Below are positions 24,672 through 34,187 of a stretch of 55,145 bases of DNA, piece by piece. The notes below the pieces were generated by a model. The model did not search any database and had not been told where the DNA came from. It saw only the letters and a list, made by a program, of their open reading frames with translations. Origin of the DNA: Bacteroidaceae bacterium (GTDB lineage Bacteria; Bacteroidota; Bacteroidia; Bacteroidales; Bacteroidaceae); contig JAFROT010000002.1 in assembly GCA_017429525.1 (NCBI GenBank), positions 1 through 55,145 of the forward strand, read 5' to 3'. The position numbers and the translations under genes are program-made. The number at the start of each line of letters is the position of its first letter. Position 1 is the stretch's first letter.

Positions 24672-26807
24672 TTATTTAGTATAACAATATTTCTTCGTGA
24701 CAAGATTTCCAGCATCAGCTCTCGTCTCTGCATAATTCACATAGAAAGACCCCTGAAGCAGACCATTATTCATTTGCTCCACAATGGCTTTGCCATGCTC
24801 GTTTATTAAGTTGTCATCAGCAGGGTCATAAAGATCTTTTATCATTATGATGCTTTGGCGGAACACGTTGGGGGCTATCTCAAAGAAATTATTCATGAAA
24901 TTCCAACTGAACTCAGAGAAAGGTGCATCAGAAATGAATGGGTAATCAAAACTCTTATTTCCAACCTTTGATGAAATAATAGACATAACAATAGCTAGCT
25001 GTTTCATCCTTTGGAATCCTGTGCCATTACCATATAACTCCTCGCCTTGATAATCAATGACAGAGACTCTAACGGTACCATCGTCAAGTCTATCAAAAGT
25101 TAAAGTGCCTCCAAATGTCTGATTTCCCTTTGTTAAGTCAGAATACATTTCGTTAGCGGCAGTCTGAAGGTTGTCAACAATACTCTTAAAGATGCGTTCT
25201 CTTGTTGAATCAAACATTGTCTTTATGACCTGCATATTGTCATACAACTCTTTTGCCTTCCTAATTGGTGTGGAGCCTTGTCTTTTATCCAATTCCTCCT
25301 TCGCCTTTGTTAATGCACTATCCCAGATTTTTATTTTACCAGTCCACCTTTGTATTTCTTCATTCTTATTGGAAATGGTTTGTTTGGCCTGGTTATAGCC
25401 AGACAGTACTTTACGGTCTTCCTCCTCCGTACTATTTTCTATACCAACCAAGGTTAGTTCATTCTCTTTGGCTTCTACAATCCGCTCCTGAGCTTCTATC
25501 TGATCATCCAAATCATATATATGATTCATATACTGCTCAAAACTCTCTTTAATCTGAGGAATAGTAGCCTCATAACGGCCTGTAGCATTTTGCAGACCAC
25601 TATAGAATTGCATAAACGATGCAGAGGTACGCATTTCTTTATGTGGCCTTTCAAGAACTTTTTTGATATGGAGCCAAGGGGCTGTGCCCTTCTTTGCTTC
25701 TCGATCACAAACCTCGCAGTGTTCATGTTCAAGCATTCTTCGCAATGAAGGAGCATCAGGCGAATCGTCAGGAAGGAGGATTTGTGGATTTTGAGATATT
25801 TCTTGTGCCGTTATCTTCTTCGTTAACTCTATTCGATTTGCATCAAAATCACCAGTCTCATTCCCCAGTCCCATTAGAATCCAAGGACAGTTTTCGTCAA
25901 AAAGCCTGCTCGTAATCGACAGTTCCTGCTCTGCTTTTTCACGTTTTAAAGAATCCAACTTGGCACACTCTTCTTCATATTCATGTCTTAATTGAATGCG
26001 TTTTTTGCTGGAGAAGAATTCTGATTCATATTGTTGCTCCTTCTCTTTTGCCTTTATTAATTCCTGACGTGCGAGTTCAATCTTTTTATTGGCATCCTCA
26101 ATCCATTTTTCAAGATTATCACGCTCTTCTCGAAGTTTAAGAATTTCATTGCTTGCACCTCTATTCTTCGTCTCTTCTTTGTTATACTCCTGTTTTGCTT
26201 GTTTTACAAGTTCAGAAGCAAGGCCACACATTCTTATGAGGTTATTGATGTCAGCAAGAGCGTTGATAGTATTCTCTAGTCCGTTTAGAGTGGATAGGTC
26301 AACAAGTCGCTCCATTGACTCACCCTGAAGCAAAGCATACTTCTCCATATCGGCGGGAATAAGCATTCTAATAGCATCTTGTTGTTTCTGTTTATCCATA
26401 ATAGGCATGTCCTCGTTGTCTGTAGTCATTAAGACATTCGTTGAAGGGAAAAATAGCCAACTGCCATCTTCCAACTTGCAATGTACCTCTTTACATACCT
26501 TGTACCAGACTCCTTCTGATTCGTATAAAATTGTAACGCCCATATCCAGCTCGACGTTTTCACGACTTGCTTTTTTTGACATCATCTTATTATAAGACTC
26601 AGAAACAGGATAATAACGCTTATCATCTGAATCATAGACCTGATCATCTAATATCCACAGGAAACCATTGTATAATTTTGACTTTCCCATGTTATTATCA
26701 GCGTTGATGATATTTATACCCTCTTTGAAGGTATAGGTGTTGTCCTCATAACTCCCATAATAATTATAGAAGTTTTGGAGACTGATTGATTTTATAAATG
26801 TACCCAT
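24672..26807 (-). CDS. Rad50/DndD-like ABC ATPase with central zinc hook
   Basis: A 711-residue SMC-type ATPase. The N terminus ISLQNFYNYYGSYEDN leads into a P-loop region at 36-43 reading ADNNMGKS. The first Gly of the usual GxxxxGKS is Ala here. Long coiled coils follow, with a zinc-hook CEVC at Cys364/Cys367, almost exactly at the midpoint. Near the C terminus are a signature-like GFQRMKQLA and a Walker B stretch FISDAPF with Asp627. It is distinct from DndD, which is encoded in the same operon without a CxxC hook. Likely role: the ATPase of the restriction or DNA-sensing arm. Its neighbours are a 70-residue and a 165-residue protein. Confidence 0.85.
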   Translation of the reverse strand: MGTFIKSISLQNFYNYYGSYEDNTYTFKEGINIINADNNMGKSKLYNGFLWILDDQVYDSDDKRYYPVSESYNKMMSKKASRENVELDMGVTILYESEGVWYKVCKEVHCKLEDGSWLFFPSTNVLMTTDNEDMPIMDKQKQQDAIRMLIPADMEKYALLQGESMERLVDLSTLNGLENTINALADINNLIRMCGLASELVKQAKQEYNKEETKNRGASNEILKLREERDNLEKWIEDANKKIELARQELIKAKEKEQQYESEFFSSKKRIQLRHEYEEECAKLDSLKREKAEQELSITSRLFDENCPWILMGLGNETGDFDANRIELTKKITAQEISQNPQILLPDDSPDAPSLRRMLEHEHCEVCDREAKKGTAPWLHIKKVLERPHKEMRTSASFMQFYSGLQNATGRYEATIPQIKESFEQYMNHIYDLDDQIEAQERIVEAKENELTLVGIENSTEEEDRKVLSGYNQAKQTISNKNEEIQRWTGKIKIWDSALTKAKEELDKRQGSTPIRKAKELYDNMQVIKTMFDSTRERIFKSIVDNLQTAANEMYSDLTKGNQTFGGTLTFDRLDDGTVRVSVIDYQGEELYGNGTGFQRMKQLAIVMSIISSKVGNKSFDYPFISDAPFSEFSWNFMNNFFEIAPNVFRQSIIMIKDLYDPADDNLINEHGKAIVEQMNNGLLQGSFYVNYAETRADAGNLVTKKYCYTK

Positions 26808-26822
26808 ATACCTACAGAATTA

Positions 26823-27035
26823 TTAGTCAGACACTTTTTTTAATATTCCTTGAAAGACCACATTAGGAGACTTCCTGTTGGCAATACCCTTAATTACGTC
26901 TTTAATGATTTCTATAGTAGTGTTATTAGAGTCGCCAACATAAGACGCATCAGCTAACTCTTCCTTACTAATGCCAAAATGAGTTTGTAACTCATCTGAC
27001 TTCATTAACTCTTTGAATATCTGCTCTGCTTCCAT
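26823..27035 (-). CDS. Small hypothetical protein (70 residues)
   Basis: A short acidic helical protein, MEAEQIFKELMKSDELQTHF and so on, ending NVVFQGILKKVSD. No known domain is recognised. It lies 12 bases after the PLD/helicase gene and 15 before the ATPase gene, so it is clearly within the operon and probably translated. The EEL and DVIKGI stretches look like amphipathic helices, so an adaptor between its two neighbours is plausible. Confidence 0.65.
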   Translation of the reverse strand: MEAEQIFKELMKSDELQTHFGISKEELADASYVGDSNNTTIEIIKDVIKGIANRKSPNVVFQGILKKVSD

Positions 27036-27047
27036 ATTGTTTGGGGT

Positions 27048-29828
27048 TTAATTATTATCTTCGTTTAACACCATACCATCTAAATCTATCTCGTAGAATG
27101 AGATGATCTCTTCCAAAATATTGAGTGCTCCAGTATAATAGTTACTGGCAAGACTTCCAAAATTCGCAACTCTACGCATTTCGTTTTCCACAAGTCTTTT
27201 TTCTAGTGCCCAGAATCTTTTATCGTAATGAGACGAGTAAAAGTCTGGAACAACTACCATGTCGAAAATAAAGGCGAAATGTTTATCATCATGTTTCCTT
27301 AACAGTCTGCCTCGTCTCTGTATGAATTGGCGCGGATTGCCCGTACTTGACGTAAAGATACCATATTCAGCGCGTGGCACGTCTACACCCTCATCCAAGC
27401 AGTTCTTTGCGAACAGCACATCTAACTGCCCATTTGCAAATGCTGCCAGTTTTTGCTTCCGCATTTCTTTTGTGTCTTCTCCTGTATATGAGTTGCAAGT
27501 CACGTTGGGAAAAGTACTTTTCAGGACCTTCTGCATTTCTTTCAAGATGTACTCATCCAGCTGTTCATCGTCAACTTCATCACTATGCGCTCTCTTTCCT
27601 GCGGCAGAATAGACGAAACAATATTTCAGTTTGTCTTCGCCAATATCTTTGATAATATTGCGAAAGACAACCATCTTATTTTTAGCTTTGTGGAGAATAT
27701 TCTTTCTTAGCAATAGCAATCTTCTTGCTCGTTCAGGGTCTGTGTAGCTTCCGCTATTGTTGTATAGCTGAATCAGCTGACGTGTAATCCTTGCATAATC
27801 CACCATCTCGTCCTCTTCCAGTTTAACTGGATAAGGAAAGTAATAATAAGGCATCAATCTTTCTTCTTTGATAGCCCTACGCATTGAGAAACTATAGGTA
27901 TATGGATATGTGTCATTGAAGAAACTTTCTATCTCCCTTGTCCCTTCTTCGTCATACACACGATTAGGTGTGGCAGACAATGCTATTCGTCTTGTGATAC
28001 TTAATCTGTGGAACGCATTCCTAACAGAAGATGAGCCTATGTTATGAGCTTCGTCTGCTATGAGTATTGCGCCCTTTGATATTTTAGGGAGCAACACCTG
28101 GAAGTCATTCATAACAAACGATTGATAGGTAGAAATGATGACGTAGTTCACATTGCGTCCAAGACCAATCTTCATTGTCATCTTTGCCAACTCCTGTTTC
28201 CAAGAGGCATTCTCAGATGATACTTTTATGACATTCCTATAATTAAAGTTGCGCACTTCGTCACCCCATTGCTCTACCAACGCAAGAGATGGAACCAAAA
28301 TCAAAAGGCGGTAATACCCATCGTCAAGATATTCTTCCAATGCGCAATTCAACGATGTGATAGTTTTGCCAGTACCCGTTGCCATTGCAAACACGCCCTG
28401 TTTCCCATTTTTTATCCATGCCTGATAGGCGTCAATCTGATACGGACGTGGACCATCCTTGAATTTGGATGGGAAATGCGGCTCATCCTGATTTGATATA
28501 ATATGCTCTGTTGCTATTTCTTTTAAAACTTCTTTCTCTAGTTTTACCAAGTCATCAACAGCAACAGCAGGTGGATATTCTGTAACGATACGCTGACAGA
28601 ACTCATCGGCAGGAAAAACCATCACGTCTGGATTCCTACTTTCCCAAATGCTATTGAAGTCATCATGATAGCATTTAATCCTATTTCTGTCATCTTCAGA
28701 ACGCCAAGAGCAAATAGAATCGATGGCTTCTATGTTTTTTGTAAGCCCTGAAGCTGTGAGATTCATCGACCCATTAAAAGCGACCTCATTGCCTTCTGTA
28801 TCAGTAAAAATGCCAAACTTTTCATGAGCGATACCATCTTCTTTCAGCAATACCATTTTTACCTCGATACGATGGCGACTTATCAAGTACGACAAGCATC
28901 TAAAGAATAATTCATCTCTGCGAGAGAAAATCTTTAGTAATCTCTCGTAGGTACTTATCATATATTGCTCAAACTCCAGTTGACTAGAACCTCGCAACAG
29001 ATAATAATCTTCTTCTGTGACGTTAGGATTGATATAGAGGCGCATATTGCCTCCATTCTTAACGAAATGTGCAAAACCACAAGCAAGGACGTTGAAACAT
29101 GCGCTGCTGAAATAACCAAGTCCTAAATCCAGTCGTGAGCTGTTTGACAAAGCTTTAGTAAAGAAGTCTGTAGGCTTGTGCTCTCGCCGTGTAGAGTAGC
29201 GTAACTCGAAAGTTTGGCTTGATAAATTAGTCCTTTCTATATTATATTTAGGTTCATCCTCTCTTACGCACCAGACTCCTTCATCTTCAATCTCTAAATA
29301 AGTGGGCTCTTCATCTTGAACACGTTGTTTTGTATAGTCTATACTACACAACCCCCACCTATCTATATCTTGGAAATGAATAAAGACATCCTTGTCTTGA
29401 CACAAAGAAGATTGAAGATTTCTTCGAGTCGTTTTATTTTCCCTATGGTCATTAACATATCCCAAAATATAATTCAAATCTTGGGGTGCCGGCTTATTCT
29501 CAAGATACTCTTTTGCCAAGTCTCTAATAGAAGATTCCCTTCTTCCCGTTCTATCTGCCCTTTGTGGTACTGGAAGAGTGATATAATCATCAGGGTCTGA
29601 GAAAAGACCGTGAATGTCAGAAACCTCAATTTCCAGCACTTCTGCTATTTGTGCAGATTTTGTCACATCATAGTCGCGCCAAAACTCATGATGATCCTCT
29701 ATGTACTCTTTAAGCGTGAAGCGCTCACCGCCTTTAGCAGCAGATAACTGCTGCCTAAATACCTTGTGGAACTCGTCAAAGTCGAACACGTCGGCATAAT
29801 CCATACGCTTAAAGAGGTCTATGCTCAT
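27048..29828 (-). CDS. PLD-nuclease / SF2 helicase, probable phosphorothioation-dependent restriction enzyme
   Basis: A 926-residue protein joining a phospholipase D-like nuclease module to a superfamily II helicase. The PLD part has HEK at 335-337 and FNGSMN at 351-356. Helicase motifs are MATGTGKT with Lys488, DEAH at 592-595, SATPNR, and QRRGRLLR in the C-terminal domain. I recall a curated family named DNA phosphorothioation system restriction enzyme with this position beside dnd genes, and this protein fits it. The start codon overlaps the end of dndE by four bases (ATGA). It would translocate on or cleave DNA that lacks sulfur modification. Confidence 0.85.
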   Translation of the reverse strand: MSIDLFKRMDYADVFDFDEFHKVFRQQLSAAKGGERFTLKEYIEDHHEFWRDYDVTKSAQIAEVLEIEVSDIHGLFSDPDDYITLPVPQRADRTGRRESSIRDLAKEYLENKPAPQDLNYILGYVNDHRENKTTRRNLQSSLCQDKDVFIHFQDIDRWGLCSIDYTKQRVQDEEPTYLEIEDEGVWCVREDEPKYNIERTNLSSQTFELRYSTRREHKPTDFFTKALSNSSRLDLGLGYFSSACFNVLACGFAHFVKNGGNMRLYINPNVTEEDYYLLRGSSQLEFEQYMISTYERLLKIFSRRDELFFRCLSYLISRHRIEVKMVLLKEDGIAHEKFGIFTDTEGNEVAFNGSMNLTASGLTKNIEAIDSICSWRSEDDRNRIKCYHDDFNSIWESRNPDVMVFPADEFCQRIVTEYPPAVAVDDLVKLEKEVLKEIATEHIISNQDEPHFPSKFKDGPRPYQIDAYQAWIKNGKQGVFAMATGTGKTITSLNCALEEYLDDGYYRLLILVPSLALVEQWGDEVRNFNYRNVIKVSSENASWKQELAKMTMKIGLGRNVNYVIISTYQSFVMNDFQVLLPKISKGAILIADEAHNIGSSSVRNAFHRLSITRRIALSATPNRVYDEEGTREIESFFNDTYPYTYSFSMRRAIKEERLMPYYYFPYPVKLEEDEMVDYARITRQLIQLYNNSGSYTDPERARRLLLLRKNILHKAKNKMVVFRNIIKDIGEDKLKYCFVYSAAGKRAHSDEVDDEQLDEYILKEMQKVLKSTFPNVTCNSYTGEDTKEMRKQKLAAFANGQLDVLFAKNCLDEGVDVPRAEYGIFTSSTGNPRQFIQRRGRLLRKHDDKHFAFIFDMVVVPDFYSSHYDKRFWALEKRLVENEMRRVANFGSLASNYYTGALNILEEIISFYEIDLDGMVLNEDNN

Positions 29829-30217
29829 ATCTCGCTCAATCCTTCATGAATCTTATCAAACAAATAATCGAAGCCCACCAAATTGGGGTTGTCTTTAACG
29901 TCTTTATCTATCAGCTCTAGGCCATCGTCAAGGTGTAACTTAAAGTATCGTGGCAGATTTTTGTCTGTACTCTTTATTTGGTAGTGTTCACAAATCATAG
30001 AAAGATACAGCGGAAACAGATTGCCAAACAATACGTTCCTGCTATACTCCTTACCACCAGAGTCCTTGACTTTTGTAGGATCGAAATGCTCACCTTGCTT
30101 CAATGAGTATGCGATGGCTATACGTGCAATGATATTCTCTGCACCAAGACCAAACTTTCTTGTCAGCCTCGTCACACGCTCTTTGTTTTCTGTGCTTGTC
30201 TTTATCTGTCCTATCAT
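29825..30217 (-). CDS. dndE: DNA sulfur modification protein DndE
   Basis: A 130-residue protein. The DndE family is small and was reported to bind nicked DNA and act with DndC and DndD in phosphorothioation. The pattern fits: IKTSTENKERVTRLTRKFGL, then ENIIARIAIAYSLKQG, then NVLFGNLFPLYLSMICEHY. It lies four bases after dndD and overlaps the helicase gene by four bases, so translation is probably coupled. Confidence 0.9.
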   Translation of the reverse strand: MIGQIKTSTENKERVTRLTRKFGLGAENIIARIAIAYSLKQGEHFDPTKVKDSGGKEYSRNVLFGNLFPLYLSMICEHYQIKSTDKNLPRYFKLHLDDGLELIDKDVKDNPNLVGFDYLFDKIHEGLSEI

Positions 30218-30221
30218 TGCC

Positions 30222-32336
30222 TTAATTCTTTTGCATTAAACTTTTCACGTTAGCAGCCTCAAAGTATGACCTCGAAGTGTCGTTGGCAATCAGCGTAGCA
30301 CTCTCGACAAATGGTTGCAGAGTCTTGTATTCTGCCTCCGTCAGTTCCTTGTGCAACAGTGGGAATAGAATAACTTGCTTTGAGATAGAGGGATAGAATT
30401 CGCTAATAATTTTCGAAGAATGGCTCTTGTCAAACTTCTGTAAGGGGCTATCAATGAATACAGGGAACTGGATACCGCTCTCGTCAACAAGTGCCTTCAG
30501 TATTGAGGTAGCATAGAGTTGCTTTTCACCCTTAGAAAGCATATTCTTGTTGATAACGTTGCCGTCACTTGAAAACAGATTGATATCCATCGTATCAGTG
30601 CCAAGTTCTACCTCCACATGACTGATAAAATCTTCCTTGTGCATCAGTGTGTTAAGCGTATTCTTGATGCGAAGTTCAAGTGACGATTTCTTGTTCTTCT
30701 TCAACGAAAGCAAGAAGGTATCAAGTTCTGTAATAAGTTCGCTAGCCAGCTTGTCCTTTGCTTCGTCAGCATCGTCAACGCTGATCTTGCGACTAAGTTC
30801 TTTTATCTTCTTGTCGTAAGACTCTATTGTCGACTGCAACTCGCCAGTCCTGATGTGGCCTAAACGCAGTTTCTCCTCGTTGGCCTTGATTTCTGTCTCT
30901 ATCTTATTCTTGCAATCACGCAGACCTTTAATCACTTCGTCGCTCTCCTTATTCTGGATGTTTGAAAGTCTTTTGACATTGCGCTCCAGAGTGATCTTGT
31001 TCTTGCGATAGGCTTCGGCCAATGTTTCAAACTCGATACGATAGGTTGTTGTCAGACTGTTGTAAACGGCTTCAACCTCTGCAAACTCATCGTCAGTAAG
31101 GGTAACTTGAATATCTCTGTCACAAGCACGTCCTCTATATTTCTCGATGATAGCTTCGAGTTGAGTGTGGGCATCTTTCTTGGAATCCTTATTAACAGGC
31201 ATTTTATCAAGAAGTCCCTTCATCTCTTTGCTCAAAGCATCCAAGACATTGTTCTGTGCAGTAGCGGTGTTGTTGTTGGCTATTGCTTCGTGGTCTGCTT
31301 TTGCTAATTCATAGGCACGAGCAAACAACTTGCCTGAAATGGCAAATGGTGCATAGTCGATGAACTGCTTTAGGGCAGATTTCATCTCAATATCGTCTTT
31401 CTTACATTTTTCAATGACAGCCTTTACACGCTGAAGTTCTTCTGTCTTAACTGAGTTTCCTTCGCGAGAAAGCTGTAACTGTAGCTGGCCATCTTGTTCT
31501 CTCAAGTTTGTCAGAGTGGTTTCTATTTCTGCCAACGAATCAGAAAGCTGAGTCAGTTCATTTGATACACCCTCACGTTCTGCCTCCATTTTTTCCAACT
31601 CGTCTTTCAGGCCTATATCCTTTGACTTCTTTCGATAGCGCAGACGCAGACCTTCAAGGTTATTCCTCAGTTCTTCATACTTCCTGATACCAAGCACTTC
31701 TTCGTAAGCCTTGCTCAACTTACGCCGTTCAGCAATAGTGCCAGTATCTGCTAATGATACGATTTCTTCCGAGTCAAAGAAGAAAAGCTTGGCAATATCC
31801 CTATTCAGAATGAAATCATTAATAAACACCTCAGGGCCAATCTCATCTGTCAGTTCATTCTTAATGCCGTCTATCAGAATCTCAACATCCTCTCTTTGAA
31901 GTAGTGCATCGTAACTCCTAGTAACGACAATCTTCTGGCAAGGTATAGAAGGAATTCCAACTTCTACAAAGCTGATGGCAACGCTATAGACGCAATCTTT
32001 CTTTATCTCTTCATAGCCGTTGGCGTAACCATTCTTCTTTATCAGCGCAACAATCTCTGGAGTCGCTTTTTCTTCAAATCGCTTTGCTGCATTTTGGTTC
32101 AGGATCTCTTTCTGCATTGCCGCATAGCTGCTGTTAGTTTCTTGACCAGAAACGGGTACATCGCCAACAAACCTGCCAAACAAGCACCACAGCAATGAAT
32201 GAAGCAGCGTGGTTTTGCCAAAACCGTTTTCGCCACAAATCAAATGAACATTCTTGGCTTCGTCAAAGCGGAATTGGATAACATTCTCACCTTCATAAAG
32301 GCGATAATTGTTGAGGATAATGCTTTCAATCAGCAT
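30222..32336 (-). CDS. dndD: DNA sulfur modification ATPase DndD
   Basis: An SMC/Rad50-like ATPase of 704 residues, which is normal for DndD. It provides the energy or DNA remodelling for sulfur insertion. The N-terminal Walker A is GENGFGKT at 35-42, long coiled coils fill the middle, and near the C terminus come the signature LSKGEKQL and Walker B VFIDSPLQKFD. No CxxC hook is seen at the apex; only an isolated Cys in YRGRACDRD. It overlaps dndC by 11 bases. Confidence 0.93.
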   Translation of the reverse strand: MLIESIILNNYRLYEGENVIQFRFDEAKNVHLICGENGFGKTTLLHSLLWCLFGRFVGDVPVSGQETNSSYAAMQKEILNQNAAKRFEEKATPEIVALIKKNGYANGYEEIKKDCVYSVAISFVEVGIPSIPCQKIVVTRSYDALLQREDVEILIDGIKNELTDEIGPEVFINDFILNRDIAKLFFFDSEEIVSLADTGTIAERRKLSKAYEEVLGIRKYEELRNNLEGLRLRYRKKSKDIGLKDELEKMEAEREGVSNELTQLSDSLAEIETTLTNLREQDGQLQLQLSREGNSVKTEELQRVKAVIEKCKKDDIEMKSALKQFIDYAPFAISGKLFARAYELAKADHEAIANNNTATAQNNVLDALSKEMKGLLDKMPVNKDSKKDAHTQLEAIIEKYRGRACDRDIQVTLTDDEFAEVEAVYNSLTTTYRIEFETLAEAYRKNKITLERNVKRLSNIQNKESDEVIKGLRDCKNKIETEIKANEEKLRLGHIRTGELQSTIESYDKKIKELSRKISVDDADEAKDKLASELITELDTFLLSLKKNKKSSLELRIKNTLNTLMHKEDFISHVEVELGTDTMDINLFSSDGNVINKNMLSKGEKQLYATSILKALVDESGIQFPVFIDSPLQKFDKSHSSKIISEFYPSISKQVILFPLLHKELTEAEYKTLQPFVESATLIANDTSRSYFEAANVKSLMQKN

Positions 32337-33678
32337 ATTGGCCTCCTTTCTTTACGAATCTATCCAACTGCTCATCTATATCGTTCTGGAGTCCAAATTT
32401 GCGCATCATCAGCACCTTGCTCTTCTGCAGAGCAAGCAGTTCTTGTATCAACTGGAAGTGCTTCGAATCTGTGCATGATTTTTCCAGAATCAAACGCTCC
32501 TGCAAGCCAATCTCCAAATTGGGAATGTTGTAGCCATAAATCTCGTTGTAAATATCGTTTACCGTTGGCTTGAAGTAGCCATCGCGAAACCATATAACCT
32601 GAATAGCTATCAGTTCCTGGCTGGTTATCAGTCTTACACTGGAGTGACCTCTTTGAACCTCCTTCTGCGTTTCCAGTAGTTCACGTAACATCTGCACTCG
32701 ATACTCAAAAGTATAGTTTCCTTGGTTATGACCTGTTTCGTCAACAGCAGATTGGCCGTTACGACGTGTTGGCAAACGCAGTTCTGATTTATTTCGATTT
32801 TCTACAAGACGATCGTGATATTCCAAAAGAGGCGTCATCCACGTGAATCCATTCCTGATAAGTGAAGTCATCGACTTATCTTCTTTCGCAACGGTACAAA
32901 TCCAGCACCCAAAACGGCTCTGGCCACAAGAGCGGTGACTATCATCTGTCACAACGGTAGGACATTCATAGTCATCGGCAGAGGCATTCATGTATATCTG
33001 GAATAGTATCTCATTGTCAAAGCCCCAGGGTGATGGGATAGATTTAATGACCCACCAAACTTCTTCAAGCATTAGTTCCTTGATAGGAGCATAAGTGAAG
33101 GTGTTGGGATTCAATGGATGCTTAGACAAACGGTGTCCCTTAATTTCATGCTTCTTAATGGAACGTTCACGTTGCTGGCTCTCCGTCAAGCGTGTACCCA
33201 CCAATACAATGGCTTCGCCATCAGCCACCACCTGATCTGTGATGAACTTCGAGGTGGGCTTGATTTTCATCTTGTCTGTGCAGAAACGGAAGGAATTATT
33301 GGGCACAGGGTAACCCTTACCAATAACGCAACTCCAGAAGGTATCCTCCAATTGTGGGGTTGTCCTCACCACCTGAATAGGCAGTTTCTGCTCAATTGCT
33401 GCATCCTCGATTTTTATCAGCACCGTAGAGACATATTCATCAATGACCGGATTCTCTACCATCGTGTCATTGCATACCACATAAACCCTGCGCATCAAAT
33501 CCTTGCCTTCCTCTCTGAGCGAAAGCATGGAAATCCACGTGAGCATCAAGAGTGTTGTGGAGTCCTTGCCGCCCGAGAAACCAATAATCCACGGACGGCA
33601 GTTTCTGTCTGCCTCCATGTACTGGTCTTTCAGCTCGTCAATGACGGCACGCACTCTTTTAGACTTTATCTCGATCAT
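32326..33678 (-). CDS. dndC: DNA phosphorothioation sulfurtransferase DndC
   Basis: A PAPS-reductase-like ATP pyrophosphatase of 450 residues that activates the DNA backbone for sulfur transfer. The PP-loop SGGKDS is at 35-40. A cysteine group SCGQSRFGCWIC (C-x6-C-x2-C) plus an earlier FRFC fits the iron-sulfur cluster expected in DndC. It is the first gene of the operon and has a good promoter 25 bases upstream. The sulfur donor, DndA or a housekeeping cysteine desulfurase, is not encoded in the window, and neither is DndB. Confidence 0.95.
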   Translation of the reverse strand: MIEIKSKRVRAVIDELKDQYMEADRNCRPWIIGFSGGKDSTTLLMLTWISMLSLREEGKDLMRRVYVVCNDTMVENPVIDEYVSTVLIKIEDAAIEQKLPIQVVRTTPQLEDTFWSCVIGKGYPVPNNSFRFCTDKMKIKPTSKFITDQVVADGEAIVLVGTRLTESQQRERSIKKHEIKGHRLSKHPLNPNTFTYAPIKELMLEEVWWVIKSIPSPWGFDNEILFQIYMNASADDYECPTVVTDDSHRSCGQSRFGCWICTVAKEDKSMTSLIRNGFTWMTPLLEYHDRLVENRNKSELRLPTRRNGQSAVDETGHNQGNYTFEYRVQMLRELLETQKEVQRGHSSVRLITSQELIAIQVIWFRDGYFKPTVNDIYNEIYGYNIPNLEIGLQERLILEKSCTDSKHFQLIQELLALQKSKVLMMRKFGLQNDIDEQLDRFVKKGGQYAD

Positions 33679-33704
33679 TGCGTAAATTCAATAAATTCGG
33701 GGTA

Positions 33705-33737
33705 CAAAGATAGCGATTATTTCCCGTTTCATGCAAA
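33705..33737 (-). promoter_or_regulatory. Promoter of the dnd operon
   Basis: On the minus strand TATCTTTG (33712-33705) and TTTG (33737-33734) are 21 bases apart. The leader is about 20-25 bases. The 20 bases from 33705 match, with one change, the core of the 56-bp repeats at 34102 and 34888. Confidence 0.75.
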
Positions 33738-34101
33738 AAACACCTTATTTAAACGCGAGACTAAACCATTTTTAACAATGAATAGTCTTTTTTCTTCAGA
33801 ATAGACAGGAAAGGAAATTGTTACAGCTTAAACGATGTGATTCAGCCTCATAATTCTCGCACGAGTCATGCGAGTTTTGTGTCACATTATTCCCTTTTGC
33901 ACTTCTTGGACTGAGCAGAAATTCACAATGTCCTTCTGAGCTTTTGTTAATAAGGGTTTTGAAGGATGAACTTGGTTCGTTTCTTGGTTACGTCCTTGGT
34001 GACTTTTTCTTCGAAAAACATTCATAAACTCATGTTTCCTTCTATCCTATTTCCTCCTTCGACCCACACCTATCGAGAGAATAAGGGGGGGATAACATCA
34101 A
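33738..34101. other. Gene-free spacer upstream of the dnd operon
   Basis: I see no credible gene here. The one notable structure is a hairpin, CTCGCA at 33856-33861 with TGCGAG at 33869-33874 followed by TTTTG, which looks like an orphan plus-strand terminator. The spacer could be the scar of the island's left edge. Confidence 0.5.
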
Positions 34102-34157
34102 CGCCTGCAAAGATAACGATTATTTCCGAATCCCCATCAAGAAAGCACAGAAAAAAC
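34102..34157. repeat. 56-bp direct repeat, left copy
   Basis: Begins CGCCTGCAAAGATAACGATT. It is identical to 34888-34943 at 54 of 56 positions and in the same orientation. It contains the promoter box TATCTTTG on the minus strand (34115-34108). The two copies bracket the ORF6N gene. Confidence 0.9.
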
Positions 34158-34187
34158 GATGATTCTCATCCATCCATCTCCCCTCAT

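Noticed and set aside
30222-32336. RecF or SbcC identity for the 704-residue ATPase
   Set aside because: Its place between dndC and dndE, its length and its lack of a CxxC hook fit DndD better.
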